Below are positions 11,021-22,560 of a DNA stretch of 64,000 bases, in pieces. How positions within the stretch are numbered: the stretch's first letter is position 1; each line of letters begins with the position of its first letter. A program made the translations under genes and the position numbers. The notes below the pieces were generated by a model, which saw only the letters and a list, made by a program, of their open reading frames with translations, did no database searches and had not been told where the DNA came from. This DNA comes from Onthophagus taurus (taxonomy: Eukaryota > Arthropoda > Insecta > Coleoptera > Scarabaeidae), in NCBI RefSeq assembly GCF_036711975.1, contig NC_091971.1:27039501-27103500 (forward strand), in the 5' to 3' direction.

Positions 11021-11561
11021 GACAAAAAGGTCTACTTTTTGAGGTTAGTGTTGTGACTTTATCTCTTCCGGTTGGACCGGAAATGGATGACAATTTCATT
11101 ATTTTTAAGAAATATTTAAAATTTATTTAACAGTTTGTTAAATGGCATAATACCACATAACTTTTATTTGAAAAAAATTATTTTTGAGTCGTTTACAATT
11201 TTCGAACAAACAAACCACCTCTTGCTTCAGTTTTAAAAAAAGTTCTTGCTTAAAAATTTTGAATTTTTTTAATTTATTCTACTTTATTTATCAATTGATC
11301 AAGTTAGCCCTGGAAGAAAAAAAGAAGATACTAATATTACTTTTTTTAATTGAATTCTTACGGTGATCCGTCAAGTACTAAAGCTTAAACGCAAATTTGT
11401 TAAAAAAGATAAAGAACAAATTCTTTCTATAAAGAACAACAAATCGTTAAATAAATTTAAAATATTTCTGAAAAATAGTGAAATTGTCATCCACTTCCGG
11501 TCTAACCGGAAGTGATAAAGTCACAAAACTAACCTCAAAAAGTAGACCTTTTTGTCCTGTG
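11021..11561. mobile_element. MITE with about 100-bp inverted repeats
   Basis: The left arm starts GGACAAAAAGGTCTACTTTT, and the right arm ends with its reverse complement near 11561. The arms share AGGTTAGT, GTGACTTTATC and the hairpin CTTCCGG...CCGGAA, with an AT-rich, non-coding centre. No clear target duplication was seen. The CTTCCGG hairpin also occurs near 46186. Confidence 0.7.
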
Positions 11562-11966
11562 TCGATTAAGAGAAAAACGGGGGTCCCAAAATGTTGGGGC
11601 ACCTGTATAAATAAATGAACTACATTAATTTAATTATTTTACTTTCTTTCATTTTTTTTTGTCTTTTTAGAAGTTTATAACTTTTGTTTTAAATTATTTC
11701 TTCGTTAGGTTTTTTCATTCATTAAAGCACAATGTTTGACATGGATTCCTTCGAGTACGTCGCTCAATTGTTGGAATTTGCCCGATTTAATTACAGATTT
11801 CAAAGGTATGATTTTATATTGATCTTATATTATGAAAATTCGCCGCTGTTAGTTCCGAAAGTATACCTATTTATTTATTTATTTTTTATTATAGAAAAGG
11901 GTATAGACATAGAGGTTCTTAAGGTTCTAACTGTGCAAGACGTTGATAATTTAATTCCATTAGATA

Positions 11967-13269
11967 AAGGGTCTTTCATTAAGGACTTCTGAACTTTGGC
12001 AGTTGGTAGCAGCCATATTACTGAACCTACATCTGTCAGATTGGCTGTGATTTATTCAGTCTGTTTTGCCAAATCATTATGGACAAATATAGCGTTCAAC
12101 AACACGTGCAAATAATAAAATTGTTTTATCAAAATAACTGTTCTGTTCGGGCAACGTTCCGCGCGCTTCGCCCATTTTACGGTCGTCATAATCGTCCTAC
12201 CGAGAGGACTATTCGCAGTGTGGTGAATAAATTTGAAGCTAGTGGTTCAGTAAATAAGGAACCAACACCTGTACGACGACGAAACGCAAGATCTGCCGAA
12301 AACATCAGCGCTGTCCGTGAGAGTGTGCAGGAGAATTCAAGGCAGTCGATTTCGCGTCGCTCACAACAACTCGGCCTTTCGCAGACCACAACTTTGCGAA
12401 TTTTGCGTCGTGACATGGGCCTGCACCCATACAAAATTCAACTGACCCAGGAGTTGAAGGTAAACGACCATAGACAACGACGTGTGTTCGCTGAATGGGC
12501 GCTGGAGCAGTTGGAAACTGACTCTAATTTTCACAAAAAAGTCATCTTCAGCGATGAGGCCCATTTCTGCATGAATGGGTACGTCAATAAACAAAATTGC
12601 CGAATTTGGGACAATACCAATCCTCATGAGATCCAGGAGCGTTCAATGCATCCCGAAAAAGTCACTGTTTGGTGTGGATTTTGGGCTGGCGGCGTCATCG
12701 GTCCATATTTCTTTCAGAACGACGTTGGCCAAGCCATCACCGTCAACGGCGAACGCTATAGGGCGATGATTACGAACTCCTTTTGGCCTGCATTGGCTGA
12801 TATGGACATCAATAACATGTGGTTTCAACAGGACGGCGCTACGTGCCACACAGCTCATGCCACATTGGACGTTCTGCACGAACAATTTCAGAGAAGGGTC
12901 ATATCACGTGGAGGGGATGTGAACTGGCCACCGAGATCGTGCGATTTGACCCCCTTAGATTTTTTCTTGTGGGGTTTTCTTAAGTCGCAGGTCTATGCGA
13001 ATAAGCCACAAACAACAGCGGCCCTCCAAGCCAACATAATCCAGGTCATCGGTCAAATTCAGCCTGATTTATGCGCCAGAGTCATGGAAAATTGGACATC
13101 TCGGATGCGCGCCACCCATCGAAGCCGCGGCGGTCATTTGCCCGATGTTTTATTCCACATATAAGTGCATCGATAGGCCTTTCAACCGAATAAAAAATTC
13201 CGATGATATCTCACACACACTTTGTTTCATTTAACTTTTAAAATAGGAAGCGCTTAGTGAAAGACCCTT
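11967..13269 (+). mobile_element. DD41D mariner, 1303 bp, looks complete
   Basis: The ends are AAGGGTCTTTCATTAAG (left) and the reverse complement of a matching right end AAGGGTCTTTCACTAAG, flanked by TA at 11965-11966 and 13270-13271. It contains a single intact transposase. Its target is the SAM-coding exon of the surrounding CACTA gene; removing it with one TA restores a continuous reading frame, so it is younger than the gene. Confidence 0.88.
12079..13164 (+). CDS. Mariner transposase, DD41D type, 361 aa
   Basis: The N-terminal paired HTH spans about residues 1-115 (YSVQQHVQIIKLFYQ, TERTIRSVVNKFE, then a second HTH around SRRSQQLGLSQTTTLRIL). The catalytic triad is IFSDEAHF (Asp 159), FQQDGATCH (Asp 252) and DLTPLDFFLWG (Asp 294); 41 residues separate the last two. 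It catalyses cut-and-paste transposition into TA. Length and frame match an active family member. The start was chosen as the first Met before the HTH. Confidence 0.93.
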   Translation: MDKYSVQQHVQIIKLFYQNNCSVRATFRALRPFYGRHNRPTERTIRSVVNKFEASGSVNKEPTPVRRRNARSAENISAVRESVQENSRQSISRRSQQLGLSQTTTLRILRRDMGLHPYKIQLTQELKVNDHRQRRVFAEWALEQLETDSNFHKKVIFSDEAHFCMNGYVNKQNCRIWDNTNPHEIQERSMHPEKVTVWCGFWAGGVIGPYFFQNDVGQAITVNGERYRAMITNSFWPALADMDINNMWFQQDGATCHTAHATLDVLHEQFQRRVISRGGDVNWPPRSCDLTPLDFFLWGFLKSQVYANKPQTTAALQANIIQVIGQIQPDLCARVMENWTSRMRATHRSRGGHLPDVLFHI

Positions 13270-13962
13270 TAGATTTGGATTAAGAATTAAATTTAGGCAA
13301 AAGTTGTTTGAGTGGAAAGAAATGCACGTAAGTTATATAACTGCACGAATTATATCGCACAATACCAATTGCAATGCGAATTTTGTTATTGTAATGTTAT
13401 TTTAATAGGGATATTTTACGCCGTTGGCAACTACAATTAGCCGAAAGACTTCACATGATTCTTCGTCAGTCTGCAATTCTCCAGTAAATGCAACCGCAGT
13501 AAGAATCTTTTTCTTCATTTCGTATTTTTACGTTTTAGGATTATGACAACCTTTTGACCGATAGTAAAGATATTGAAACGCTTCTTAACGAGAATGTGAA
13601 GGGCAAACTTGTTTTAGAGTATTATAACAAACATAACGTTTTGGATAAACAAGTCCAAACGTATTTTGTCCATATTGTGGTTGATTATATGGTTTTAAAG
13701 TATGCAAAGGTGAAACCTCATCATTTTGATTATTTTAGTAGAAGCATTGTTAAATTATTTCCAAGCGAATCACCGGTGAGTGTTGTCTTAACGTTATTTT
13801 CTTTTGTTACCGTTATTTCTCTTTTATATTTCGTAGTTGACATATTATACGCCACGAAGATGTAAAGTAAATCCTAGTGGAAAGCTGTATGATCGATATT
13901 TTAACTTAAAATTTTGCACAAAGAAACTTAAATTAGATACAAATGTCTCACATAGTGTGTAA

Positions 13963-15900
13963 CGCCAAAAAAAAAATATTAATATAAAAAAAAAAAAGTG
14001 TTTTATTACTAAAAGATTCTTTTCACGACCCCGGTTTTGTTGCGAACTCCCCGGCTTAACTCTTTCGGAGAAGGGAGGATTCGATTTATTTTTGGCGCCA
14101 CCCGATCCGACAATCCGCAACTGGCTCTGAACGGGAAGAGTAGTGATAAAAAAAACTGTGAAAAGATCCAATAGTGCAAGTGGCACAAAAAAGAAAATAG
14201 TAAACAAGAAAGATATTAAATAATAATAAATCCAGTTAGGTAAGTTTCAAAATGTATAATTTAATAAAAGAAATATACCATAGAAACCAAAAAAAAAATA
14301 TCAAAATTAAATCCAAAATGGAAAAAGTATAAAATAATAATAATTTAAAAAAAAAGTATATAATTTTCAATCTAAGAAGAAACTAATTTGGGTAAAAAAA
14401 AAAAAAAATCCTAACCTCAAAATTGACCACGACAAAACCTAACCTGATCTGTCACCCAGAGCTCTTGGTTTCGAAGCAAGTTAATGTGTAAATTAAAATC
14501 AAAATCAAACAAAGTCTATCCCAAATAAAGCTTCTTTTACAAAATGTGTAAAATCAAAAAAAAAGGTAAACTAGCATTTAAAAAAAAATAACCCTTTCTC
14601 TAACCTTTTCTTTTTTTTTTTGCTTAGGTCAACAAACTAAAGTATCAAAACAAAGTACCACTAAGAACAAGTATATAAAAAAAGGGTGTATATCAATACT
14701 AAATCAAAATTACAAATTACTTTAAATTAATGAACAAAATTAGACTTTTGAAATTAAAAGGAAACATAAACGAGACCAAAACAATATACGATAAATATTA
14801 ATCGACTTGATTATAATATATGTACTAGTTTCCAGGAGACTGAAGGGCTTAAAATACAGCAGAGGGAGGTGAAAGTAAGTGACTCCACTCTTTTCGTTAT
14901 GCAATTTTTGTCTGACCTTGCCTTCGGTAGTTGAATCCCTCAAACGAAGATTTTATCCTTCGGAGTAGAAAATAGAAGTCCAGTCCTCAGCAACGCTCCT
15001 CGAGATGGTAAGGATAAATGGTTTGATATCAGGAATCAAATTATATAATTCCAATTCTCTTTCAGGTGTTGTTAACAGGTGTTACCTTAAATTGGAAAAT
15101 TTTTGTCCTCCCAACAAAATGTTCCAGAGTTTTCCTCTCCCCACAAAAAGAACCTGAATATATTACCCGAATTAAGTTTAAGTTAATTTTTTTTTTTCTT
15201 TCTTTTTTTTTTTTAAAAAAATGAACGACCCTTACCTCAGTTGGTCGAGGTTCACGCCAAAACGTTTACTGAAAATATGTTAATAAATCCGGCAAACAAC
15301 CGAAATTCGGAACAATCAATTTATTCCAAAATTTAATCGAAGTTTCGTGATTAATCCGCTAATTGCGAGTATAGACAAAGACCCCAAAATCCAAATTTCA
15401 AAAAAAATTCCAAAATGTCTTCCCGTCTATTTAAAATTCACTAACTCGAATATTTTCTCGGCGCACTCGATTGCAGAAAAGAGAGAGATTTCCGGAACTC
15501 GTCCGTATTTATACCCGAAAACAAAAAAAAAAAACTCGAAAAATACCGTGATAATAAAATTTTTAAATAAAAATATCGTGTTTCTTAAAAGCCCTCTATA
15601 AAGTAATAGTGAAACTAGGGATAAGGATAAGTAAGAACGGAAACTCTCGGTAACGTTGCTGAAACAAAACAAAACAAAACCGAACATCTGGATTTATTAT
15701 TTGAAAATGAAGAATCCAAAGTAAGAAAAGAAATAAGGAAACTGTAACAAGTGATATTATTGGAGAGCCGATTGATTATGACACAAATAAGAATACAATC
15801 TTTTTATGATTTTATTACTAATTTGATACAAAACTCAAAGCTAACATTATTTACAGCATGATAAGTATCTATTTTGCTTCTTATAACAAAATTAGTAATA
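13963..15900. mobile_element. Probable LTR retroelement debris (fossil)
   Basis: A TTTTTGGCGCCACCCGATCC block near 14090 (plus) and TTTTGGCGTGAACCTCGACC near 15250 (minus) resemble primer-binding sites. A promoter-like GGGTATAAATACGGACGAG on the minus strand near 15505 would fit an LTR. No gag or pol is readable, so only fragments remain, in opposite orientations. The rest is A-rich with no gene. Confidence 0.35.
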
Positions 15901-15913
15901 CTTAAAATCTATT

Positions 15914-16052
15914 AAAGCCACTTTTACCATCGTTGTTGGTTAATTTAACCGGCAAATTATTGACATGATTACTACTATTTAAACTTCTTGATTGGCCGAC
16001 AGCTGAAAATATCTATAGTATAAGTTTAACAAGAAGAAGGTAAAAGTGGCCC
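15914..16052. mobile_element. Small MITE-like inverted repeat
   Basis: AAAGCCACTTTTACC at the left faces GGTAAAAGTGGCCCTT at the right over about 140 bp, with a non-coding centre. It sits just upstream of the next exon of the CACTA gene. Confidence 0.5.
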
Positions 16053-16070
16053 TTAGTAGCATTTATTTAA

Positions 16071-16999
16071 TTGAATGTTATCTTCAATACTATCTATTTT
16101 GTTTCTGATGAAATAGAGAATTATATCGCTTTTTTGAACACCAACTGCGATCCAAGTCAATGGGATAGAATAAAAGATTATTGGACCAAAACTTCAAATT
16201 ATCGGCTGTCAATTCTTAAAAATAAGGATGAATCGCTTGATAATTTATTAAAAACATGGCCACGATATAACGATGCAAAAGGATACGAGTTGGTAAGATA
16301 AAGTAATCAAAATAACAAGAAAAACATTTAATAATATATTTTAAACATTAGGTTAACATAGATTTCCTGGTGTTATTCCCTAATTATCAAGAAAAATTAA
16401 CAACAGGCTTCAACTAATCAATTATGACAATTTTCGAATCGGATATTAAAGATAAATATTGTGCCAAACAATTCAAAATATTAAAAAATTCAGAACTCGA
16501 TGAAGGTGAGTTTAAGGTGTTCATTAATTTATAAAAAATTATTTGAGTTATGTTTACAGATTCTAGAGATTACTACACACTGTTGTTGCTTCACGCTATT
16601 TTACAACCACGGCGTATTAGTAGGACGTACAAACCCTCTATAACAGATTCTCAACAGGATTTCGCCTTACGTGTTAATACGATAAACGACATTGGACCAC
16701 AAATCGATAATTTGAGGGCCTCCTACAGCAAGAAGAAGATTAAGGTACAACCTCGTATTGTAGTTGTAGGTACAGACAAATTAAAAGAATACTACGTGTA
16801 TAGTGACAATATAAAATATAAATTACCCTCTTTTCTGGAATGTGTTGATACAGTAATTAAGCTTACGTACGTTTTCAATTTAGAATATTCCCCAGTAAGT
16901 AAATTCGTGTGGGCATTTATAAGCGAATATTTTTATGGTATCAGCCAAAATATAGCACAGGTTACAAGCTTTATTAACAAATTGGATAATCGGAAATAA
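16071..16999 (+). pseudogene. CACTA accessory gene, 3' exons
   Basis: Three coding blocks separated by short introns: 16071-about 16295 (IENYIAFLNTNCDPSQWD, LLKTWPRYNDAKGYEL), about 16352-16410 after an AG acceptor (VNIDFLVLFPNYQEK), and about 16560-16999 (YYTLLLLHAILQPRR, KVQPRIVVVGT). The WxxTxxxR and tWPxY pattern is seen in the C-terminal part of SAM-domain genes of animal CACTA elements, so this probably continues the gene that starts at 11732, separated by the 13963-15900 debris. Its role in transposition is unknown. Confidence 0.5.
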
Positions 17000-17020
17000 G
17001 TTGTTATTTTGTACTAATAA

Positions 17021-19494
17021 TTGTTTGATATATATGTTATTTATATACATCTTATATTAGTTTTGCTATTATTAGATAAAATGTTTGGTTGTTTTATATG
17101 TAACACCTTTACCTTCGAGACTGCTCATACTCTTATTGATCATTTAAAACACTTACATGGCGTTCCTTCTATATACAACTATAAATGTATTCAAACATGC
17201 TGTTGCCAACAATTTCAAAATATATACAAGTTCAAAATCCACTTATCAAAACATGAAAAAGATACAGAAGAAAAGCGATGTTCCTTAAATATTTTAAAAA
17301 TAGATAAAAGTCAGTCAAAAGATAATCTTCAACAAGAAAATCAGTCTTCTGTGTGCCCCATTAATATAGAAACAAGTGATTTGTGCAACAAAGCCTACAC
17401 AAGCAATGTGTATAACAATGTGGAATCTAATATTAAACGAAGCTTTGTGGCATTTCTTTTACAGTTACACTCTAAAAAGAATTTGACAAGAAAAAATATT
17501 TTAGATATTCAGGACAGTATCAAGTTTACAATTACCACGCCAATGTCCGAATACATACATTCCGATGTTATACATAATGACTTGGTTCTCAAAAGAGTAA
17601 AATATTTAAGCGAAACACTTCAAAACCCGTTTAAAGGCATTGACACAGAATACAAGTTTTTTAAAGTTATCACGGATATTGGTATATATCAACATAGAAA
17701 GCAGATTAGTAGAACGTTGCATTTTAGATTTACATTTTCAGTTTAAGAAATATTTTGAAACGGGTAACAATTTTGAATTAACCATACAAAATATGCAGCG
17801 TCTTCAAAATTGTAATAAGTTGTGTAATTTTATTAACGGGTTTTTATGGAAGAAGAAAACACAATGTCAGATTTCCAATAATATTATTATTCCGTTTTTT
17901 ATTTATTTGGATGATTTTGAAATTAATGATCCCTTAAGTTTGCATGCTGGTGTTAACAAGCTTTGCGGTATATACTCATGTTTTCCAACTATTCCTGCCT
18001 TTTAATTATCCTAACTAAGCAATATTTTAGTGCTAGGATTTTTGAAATCGTGTGATATTCGAGAATTTGGAAATATGCGGTGTTTTACCAAGTTTACAGA
18101 TGATATAAACAAATTACAACGCGAGGGCATAACTTTAAACATAAATAACAAAAAAAAAAGTACATGTTTATTTCCAACTTGGTTTAATTCTTGGCGATAA
18201 CTTGGCTTTAAATGATATCTTAGGTTTTGCAACATCATTTTCGGCCAATTATTTCTGTAGGTTTTGCAAGCAGAGTAAAGAAAATACACAAGTTGAATGT
18301 CATCAAATGGACAACTTATTAAGAAATGTCGATAATTACCATAATGATGTTTCCCTAAATAATCCATATTTGACTGGAATAAGGGAGAACTCTGTGCTCA
18401 ATCAAATTTCTTCATATCATGTAACAGACAATTTATGCTCTGATATCATGCACGACATACTTAATGGAATTTGCAGGTATAACTTGCATCATATTCTAAA
18501 ACATTTCATTAAAAAAAAATATTTTTCACTGGAAACTCTGAATTATCGAAAACAAATGTTTCAATACGGAGCTACTGAAATAGACAATCTTTCACAACCA
18601 ATAGAATATAACCATATTAAAAATAAATGCTTTAAGATGACAGCATCGGAAATGAAATGCTTTATACATTTTATAACACTAATTATTGGTGATTTAATAC
18701 CAACATCAGACGCTGTTTATGAGTTTTTACTCATATTCGTCCAAATAATAGATTTAGTATTAAAATCCCATTTTACGAACGAAGACTTAACACAACTCGA
18801 TACCTTAATAAAATTACATAATAATTTATATACCACGTTGTTTTCAGATTCTCTAAAACCTAAACATCATTTTTTAGTCCACTATGTGTATATAATTAAA
18901 AATAGCGGACCACTTCGTAACCAGTGGTGTTTTCGCTTTGAAGCAATGCATCAAAAGCAGAAAACTTACGCCAAAAGTATAACAACACGAGTAAATATTC
19001 TACTAACATTAGCAATAAAAGCTCAATTAGAATTTGCGAACGCGATTTTTTTTAATTCTTTTTTTTCTGAAGAAATATTTCATAAAAAACTTACATCCAT
19101 TGATTTTCTAGATAGCAAATTTGACTCATTTCGAAATAATCATAAACAATTCGATTTTCACCATGTTGTAGGCTTAAAAGAAGTCGTTTTTAAAGGAACG
19201 GTATATAAACAAAAATATGTAATTTATAAGAAAAATGATATATTCCCTGAATTGCCTACTGTATTTGAAATCATCGCCATAATTATTAACAAACAAGAAA
19301 ACTGTTTTTTTATGTGTAATGTCTTTGACAGCACAGAATATATGCATCATTATTTGTCGTATAAAATAGCGACAACCTCTATAGATACAGCAATCATACC
19401 ATTAGATACAAATATTAGTCCTCCTACCCATTTTTATTATTTATCCACTGGTGAGAAGGTTATTCGAATGCATCCACAGTACCACACTTGTTAG
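17021..19494 (+). pseudogene. CACTA (Tnp2-like) transposase with C2H2 fingers, about three frameshifts
   Basis: The N terminus (from 17082) has C2H2-like fingers (CFICNTFTFETAHTLIDHLKHLH and a second CCCQQF...HLSKH). The middle has FFIYLDDFEINDPLS and GIYSCFP. The main block (18202-19494) has CRFCKQSKE, SDIMHDILNGIC (the D-MH catalytic region) and KHHFLVHYVYIIKNSGPLRNQW then FRFEAMHQ, hallmarks of animal EnSpm transposases. The frame shifts near 17700 and between about 18005 and 18200, so this copy cannot make a full protein. It should have bound the CACTG ends of the surrounding element. Confidence 0.75.
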
Positions 19495-19556
19495 GTAAAG
19501 GTGTTTCATTAATCCAGTGCAATAAGTTGTTATTTTATATTTTTCTCTTATGTTTT

Positions 19557-19805
19557 CCCATTATTAGATTTAATGTTTGGTTGTTTTATTATGTAACATC
19601 TCTACATTTAAAACTGCTGACACACTTATCGAATATTTAAAACAATTACATGTCGTTCCTTCAATATACAACTATAAATGTATCAACGAAACGTCAACGA
19701 TTTTAAAATATATGCAAATTTAAAAGTTCACTCATAAAAAACATAATAAAGATGCAGAAGAAAATTATTGTTATTCGAATGCATCCACAGTACTTGTTAG
19801 GTAAA
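19557..19805 (+). pseudogene. Internally deleted second copy of the CACTA transposase
   Basis: The sequence from about 19557 repeats the finger-encoding start at 17070-17285 (TTTGGTTGTTTTAT, ACACTTATCGA, CAATATACAACTATAAATGT). It then jumps directly to a copy of the gene's last codons (TATTCGAATGCATCCACAGT, cf. about 19459). About 2 kb of the middle is missing. It is heavily decayed. Confidence 0.6.
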
Positions 19806-19999
19806 GGTGCTACATTATGCAGTGGGTCGTTAAAAACCAACAGTTAAACAGCTCATGAATGCACAAAATAACAAAACAATACTCTAATGTAACCTTTGGC
19901 TATTTAACAGCCCTTTGGGTAACAATGGAATAGAAATGTTTTTTTTTTAATTCTGAATATTAACAGGTTAAGAGTTACGTTGTTATCATTAAGTTTAAG

Positions 20000-20900
20000 T
20001 TATTTATTATATAAATAAACATGTTATTACATGAAGAAGAGGGTTTTGAGTTTTCAATAAAAATAAAATAAGATTTATTTAAATTTAATACGTTTTTTAT
20101 TTATTACTACATTTACCCTTTTATATTAAAAACAATGATATTTACTTTATAAATATAAAATACTTTTAAATTAAAAAGAAAGAAATATAAAATGGCTATT
20201 AGATTAAAAATGGTAAGTGCTTTAAATTAAAAAGATAAATATTTTAGTTTAAAATGGTAAGAGCATTTAAATTAAAAAGATATATTCGTAAAAACGAATA
20301 AGTAAAAATAAAAAAATTAATAATTTTTACTTTACAATAAAAATGTTCATATGTTATTACAAAAGTAACTGTTTTTATTTTGAAAAGAAAGACGTCTTAA
20401 TTTTAAAATGGTATGTACTTTTAAATTAAAAAGAAATATGTTTTAATTTTAAAATTTAGAATTTTTAAATTAAAAAGATATAATCGTAAAAGCAAATAAG
20501 TAACTGGCTTTAAATTTAAAAGTAGGTTGATTTGTTTCAAAAAGAGAAAGTTTTATAATAAACTGTTTAAGTTTTAATAGTAAATATTTATAATATGTTG
20601 ATTTAAAATGTAGACACCTTCACCTAAAATCGTTTAATATATTAAAATAAATAGGTGACGTAATATAATTAAGTATGCACATTTTTTAAATAAATACATT
20701 TTATTTGTAGTATAAATGTGGAAGTTGTTGTTTTGAGAACATTAAGTTTTGCTGTAAACATTTTTCCCTTTAAATTTAAAAATGTTGATACTTTTAAAAT
20801 AACATGATTTGTTGAGTTAAAATAATAACAAAACCTTTTGGGCAATTTTAATGTACGTTTTTTCTTCAAATAAATACGAAATACGTTTGCCGTCACGATT
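20000..20900. repeat. Right subterminal repeats of the CACTA element
   Basis: AT-rich arm with repeated blocks such as TTTAAAATGGTAAGTGCTTT, AAATTAAAAAGATA and GTAAAARCAAATAAGTAA between about 20150 and 20560. It is the counterpart of the repeats at 181-600 and holds no gene. Confidence 0.5.
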
Positions 20901-20914
20901 TTTTTTTCTCAGTG

Positions 20915-22560
20915 TAACACTGTCATAAGCGTTGACCTTGATGTAACCGTTAAAAACCGTAATATGACAAAAAGATGTATTGAGGTGTGGTCGTGGTTTT
21001 GTACGAAAATACTTATAACATATAAAAATAATTCAATAAAGATTCAAATTCAGTTCATATTGTGTGGTCTATAACGTGGCCGACAGGCAACGCAATTCTA
21101 CTATCAACATAACAGATTGTAAAGAAGTGCAATTAAGCACTTACTTAAATATATTTTATGGTTGCAAAAACACTAACCTTACAAATCATAGAAAAATTAT
21201 AAGGATCACTCTAAAAGTCTGTCAGCGGGTTTTTGAATCACCCTGTGTAGGGAAATTCATCAAATGTAGTCTTTGTAATCGCATAGTAATTATTTCACGA
21301 AGTTGTTTAAGATGTTTATAACTCGTTGAATGGAGTACTAATTCCGCTCCACGAGCAATAGTTTTTAAGAAAAACACGTTTGTAGAAAATTTGTTAATCC
21401 AATCAAAAACTGTTGCTTTCATTTTTCACGAAAATACTGCCCGTTTGACGAAATTAGCGGTGACGTTGAAAATATTTTTAAAAAAGGGATTTTTATTGCA
21501 GATAATTTTAATTTTAAAGAAAGTTTGACCCGCTATATTTCGTTAAGGAGGCATTTGCGACCCGATGTATATTAAGAGTTTTCATCTTAATTTTTGATGT
21601 ATCACCTGCCCTAGAAGTCTGTCAGTGGTTTTTTGAATCACCCTGTATATTTTAATACAATCTATCCTAACAAATCAATTTCAAGGTAAGAGTATGGCGG
21701 AGTATATAAAAAGAATGTCAAGTTTTACTCCCTCGCTCACTCCTTTTGAGGAATTCGAGTATCGAGTTTGCGCTCGAGATAATCACGCTAATTCCAGATC
21801 AAATAAAGTCTGCTATAGGTGCTTTGAAAGTAGGTGATGTTTTCAAATGAAGACTTCCTTCGTCTATATCATAGATAAGAAACATAATTTTGTAATATGT
21901 AAGGAATTGAAAAGCATTTGGTATAAACTTTCACCAGAGATTTCACCCACATTATAATGTTGGAGGTGGGGGTGATGAAATAGATGGACCTCTAATCTCT
22001 ATAACAAAATGTAGTGTATGTGTTGAGAAGTGTGATATATCCACATATTAATTGTTTGAACGTTGTTGCGAGAAGAATAATGAATTTTTCCATATTTTAC
22101 ACAGTAATGTAAAGTGCACTACTCATCAAAGCACCTCGAACTACAAAACAGGTATCAAGTAGTTTCGATCCGGATTACACAAGAAAAGATCTAGATATAA
22201 AGTGGTTACCAATGAAGCAGATGATGGAGGAAGATGAATTTTCTATTATACCAAATTGTTCGCATGAATCCATTATTACATTTAAAGTAAAATTCACTTT
22301 GGAAGATAATAGTACTATAACTAATAAATGCATTTCGGTATTATACGATATTGATTTAATTTCAATATGTCATAGTAATATTGCGATAGTTATATTTGCT
22401 TCAATAATAATAATATAAATAGGAATTACATATAGTTGTATACTTTTGTTTAATAATATTTATGAAAGTTGTATACAATTTGGTGTGATAATATTAAGCT
22501 GTGTATAAAAAGTAGGATAAATAAAGAACTTTATGAAAATGATCATAATTTATTTTGTTG
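20915..22560. other. Mariner-end fragments in unassigned DNA
   Basis: Two same-orientation copies of a mariner-like end (AGTCTGTCAG..TTTTTGAATCACCCTGT) lie near 21215-21256 and 21612-21650, enclosing about 360 bp of non-coding element interior. Between 21690 and 22420 two short frames (start 21694; 22150-22418) have no domain I recognise. Confidence 0.5.

Larger units (their letters stand above)
11732..13962 (+). pseudogene. CACTA accessory gene, SAM-like domain, split by a mariner
   Basis: Exons with good splice sites: 11732-about 11803, about 11893-11966 joining 13270-13327 across the mariner, 13409-13498, 13539-13775 and 13837-13962 (TAA). The last four are all in phase 0. The SAM-like core reads GIDIEVLKVLTVQDVDNLIP, then RFGLRIKFRQKLFEWKE after the insertion. 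The later exon encodes TYYTPRR and NPSGKLYDRYFN, recurrent in SAM-domain genes of animal CACTA elements. Exon 1 to exon 2 is out by one base as drawn, so an indel or another splice site is likely. Sequence from 16071 may be its original continuation. Confidence 0.6.
30..20914 (+). mobile_element. Giant CACTA/EnSpm DNA transposon with nested guests
   Basis: The left end at 30 reads CACTGAGAGAAAAAATC. The reverse complement of the right end at 20914 reads CACTGAGA followed by an A run and ATC, so there is an inverted repeat of about 16 bp with the CACTG start used by animal EnSpm elements. TA flanks both ends, compatible with a 2-bp target duplication. Both arms carry AT-rich subterminal repeats. 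Between the ends lie a SAM-domain gene and a Tnp2-like transposase, the two genes expected in animal CACTA elements. About half the span is later insertions. The alternative is two unrelated CACTA ends that happen to face each other. Confidence 0.62.

Noticed and set aside
15347-15687. Overlapping frames on both strands
   Set aside because: Typical of A/T-rich non-coding DNA; the minus strand looks like LTR promoter sequence instead.
22150-22418. Possible small gene upstream of the Polinton-like remnant
   Set aside because: About 90 codons without a recognisable motif; could be chance in AT-rich DNA.
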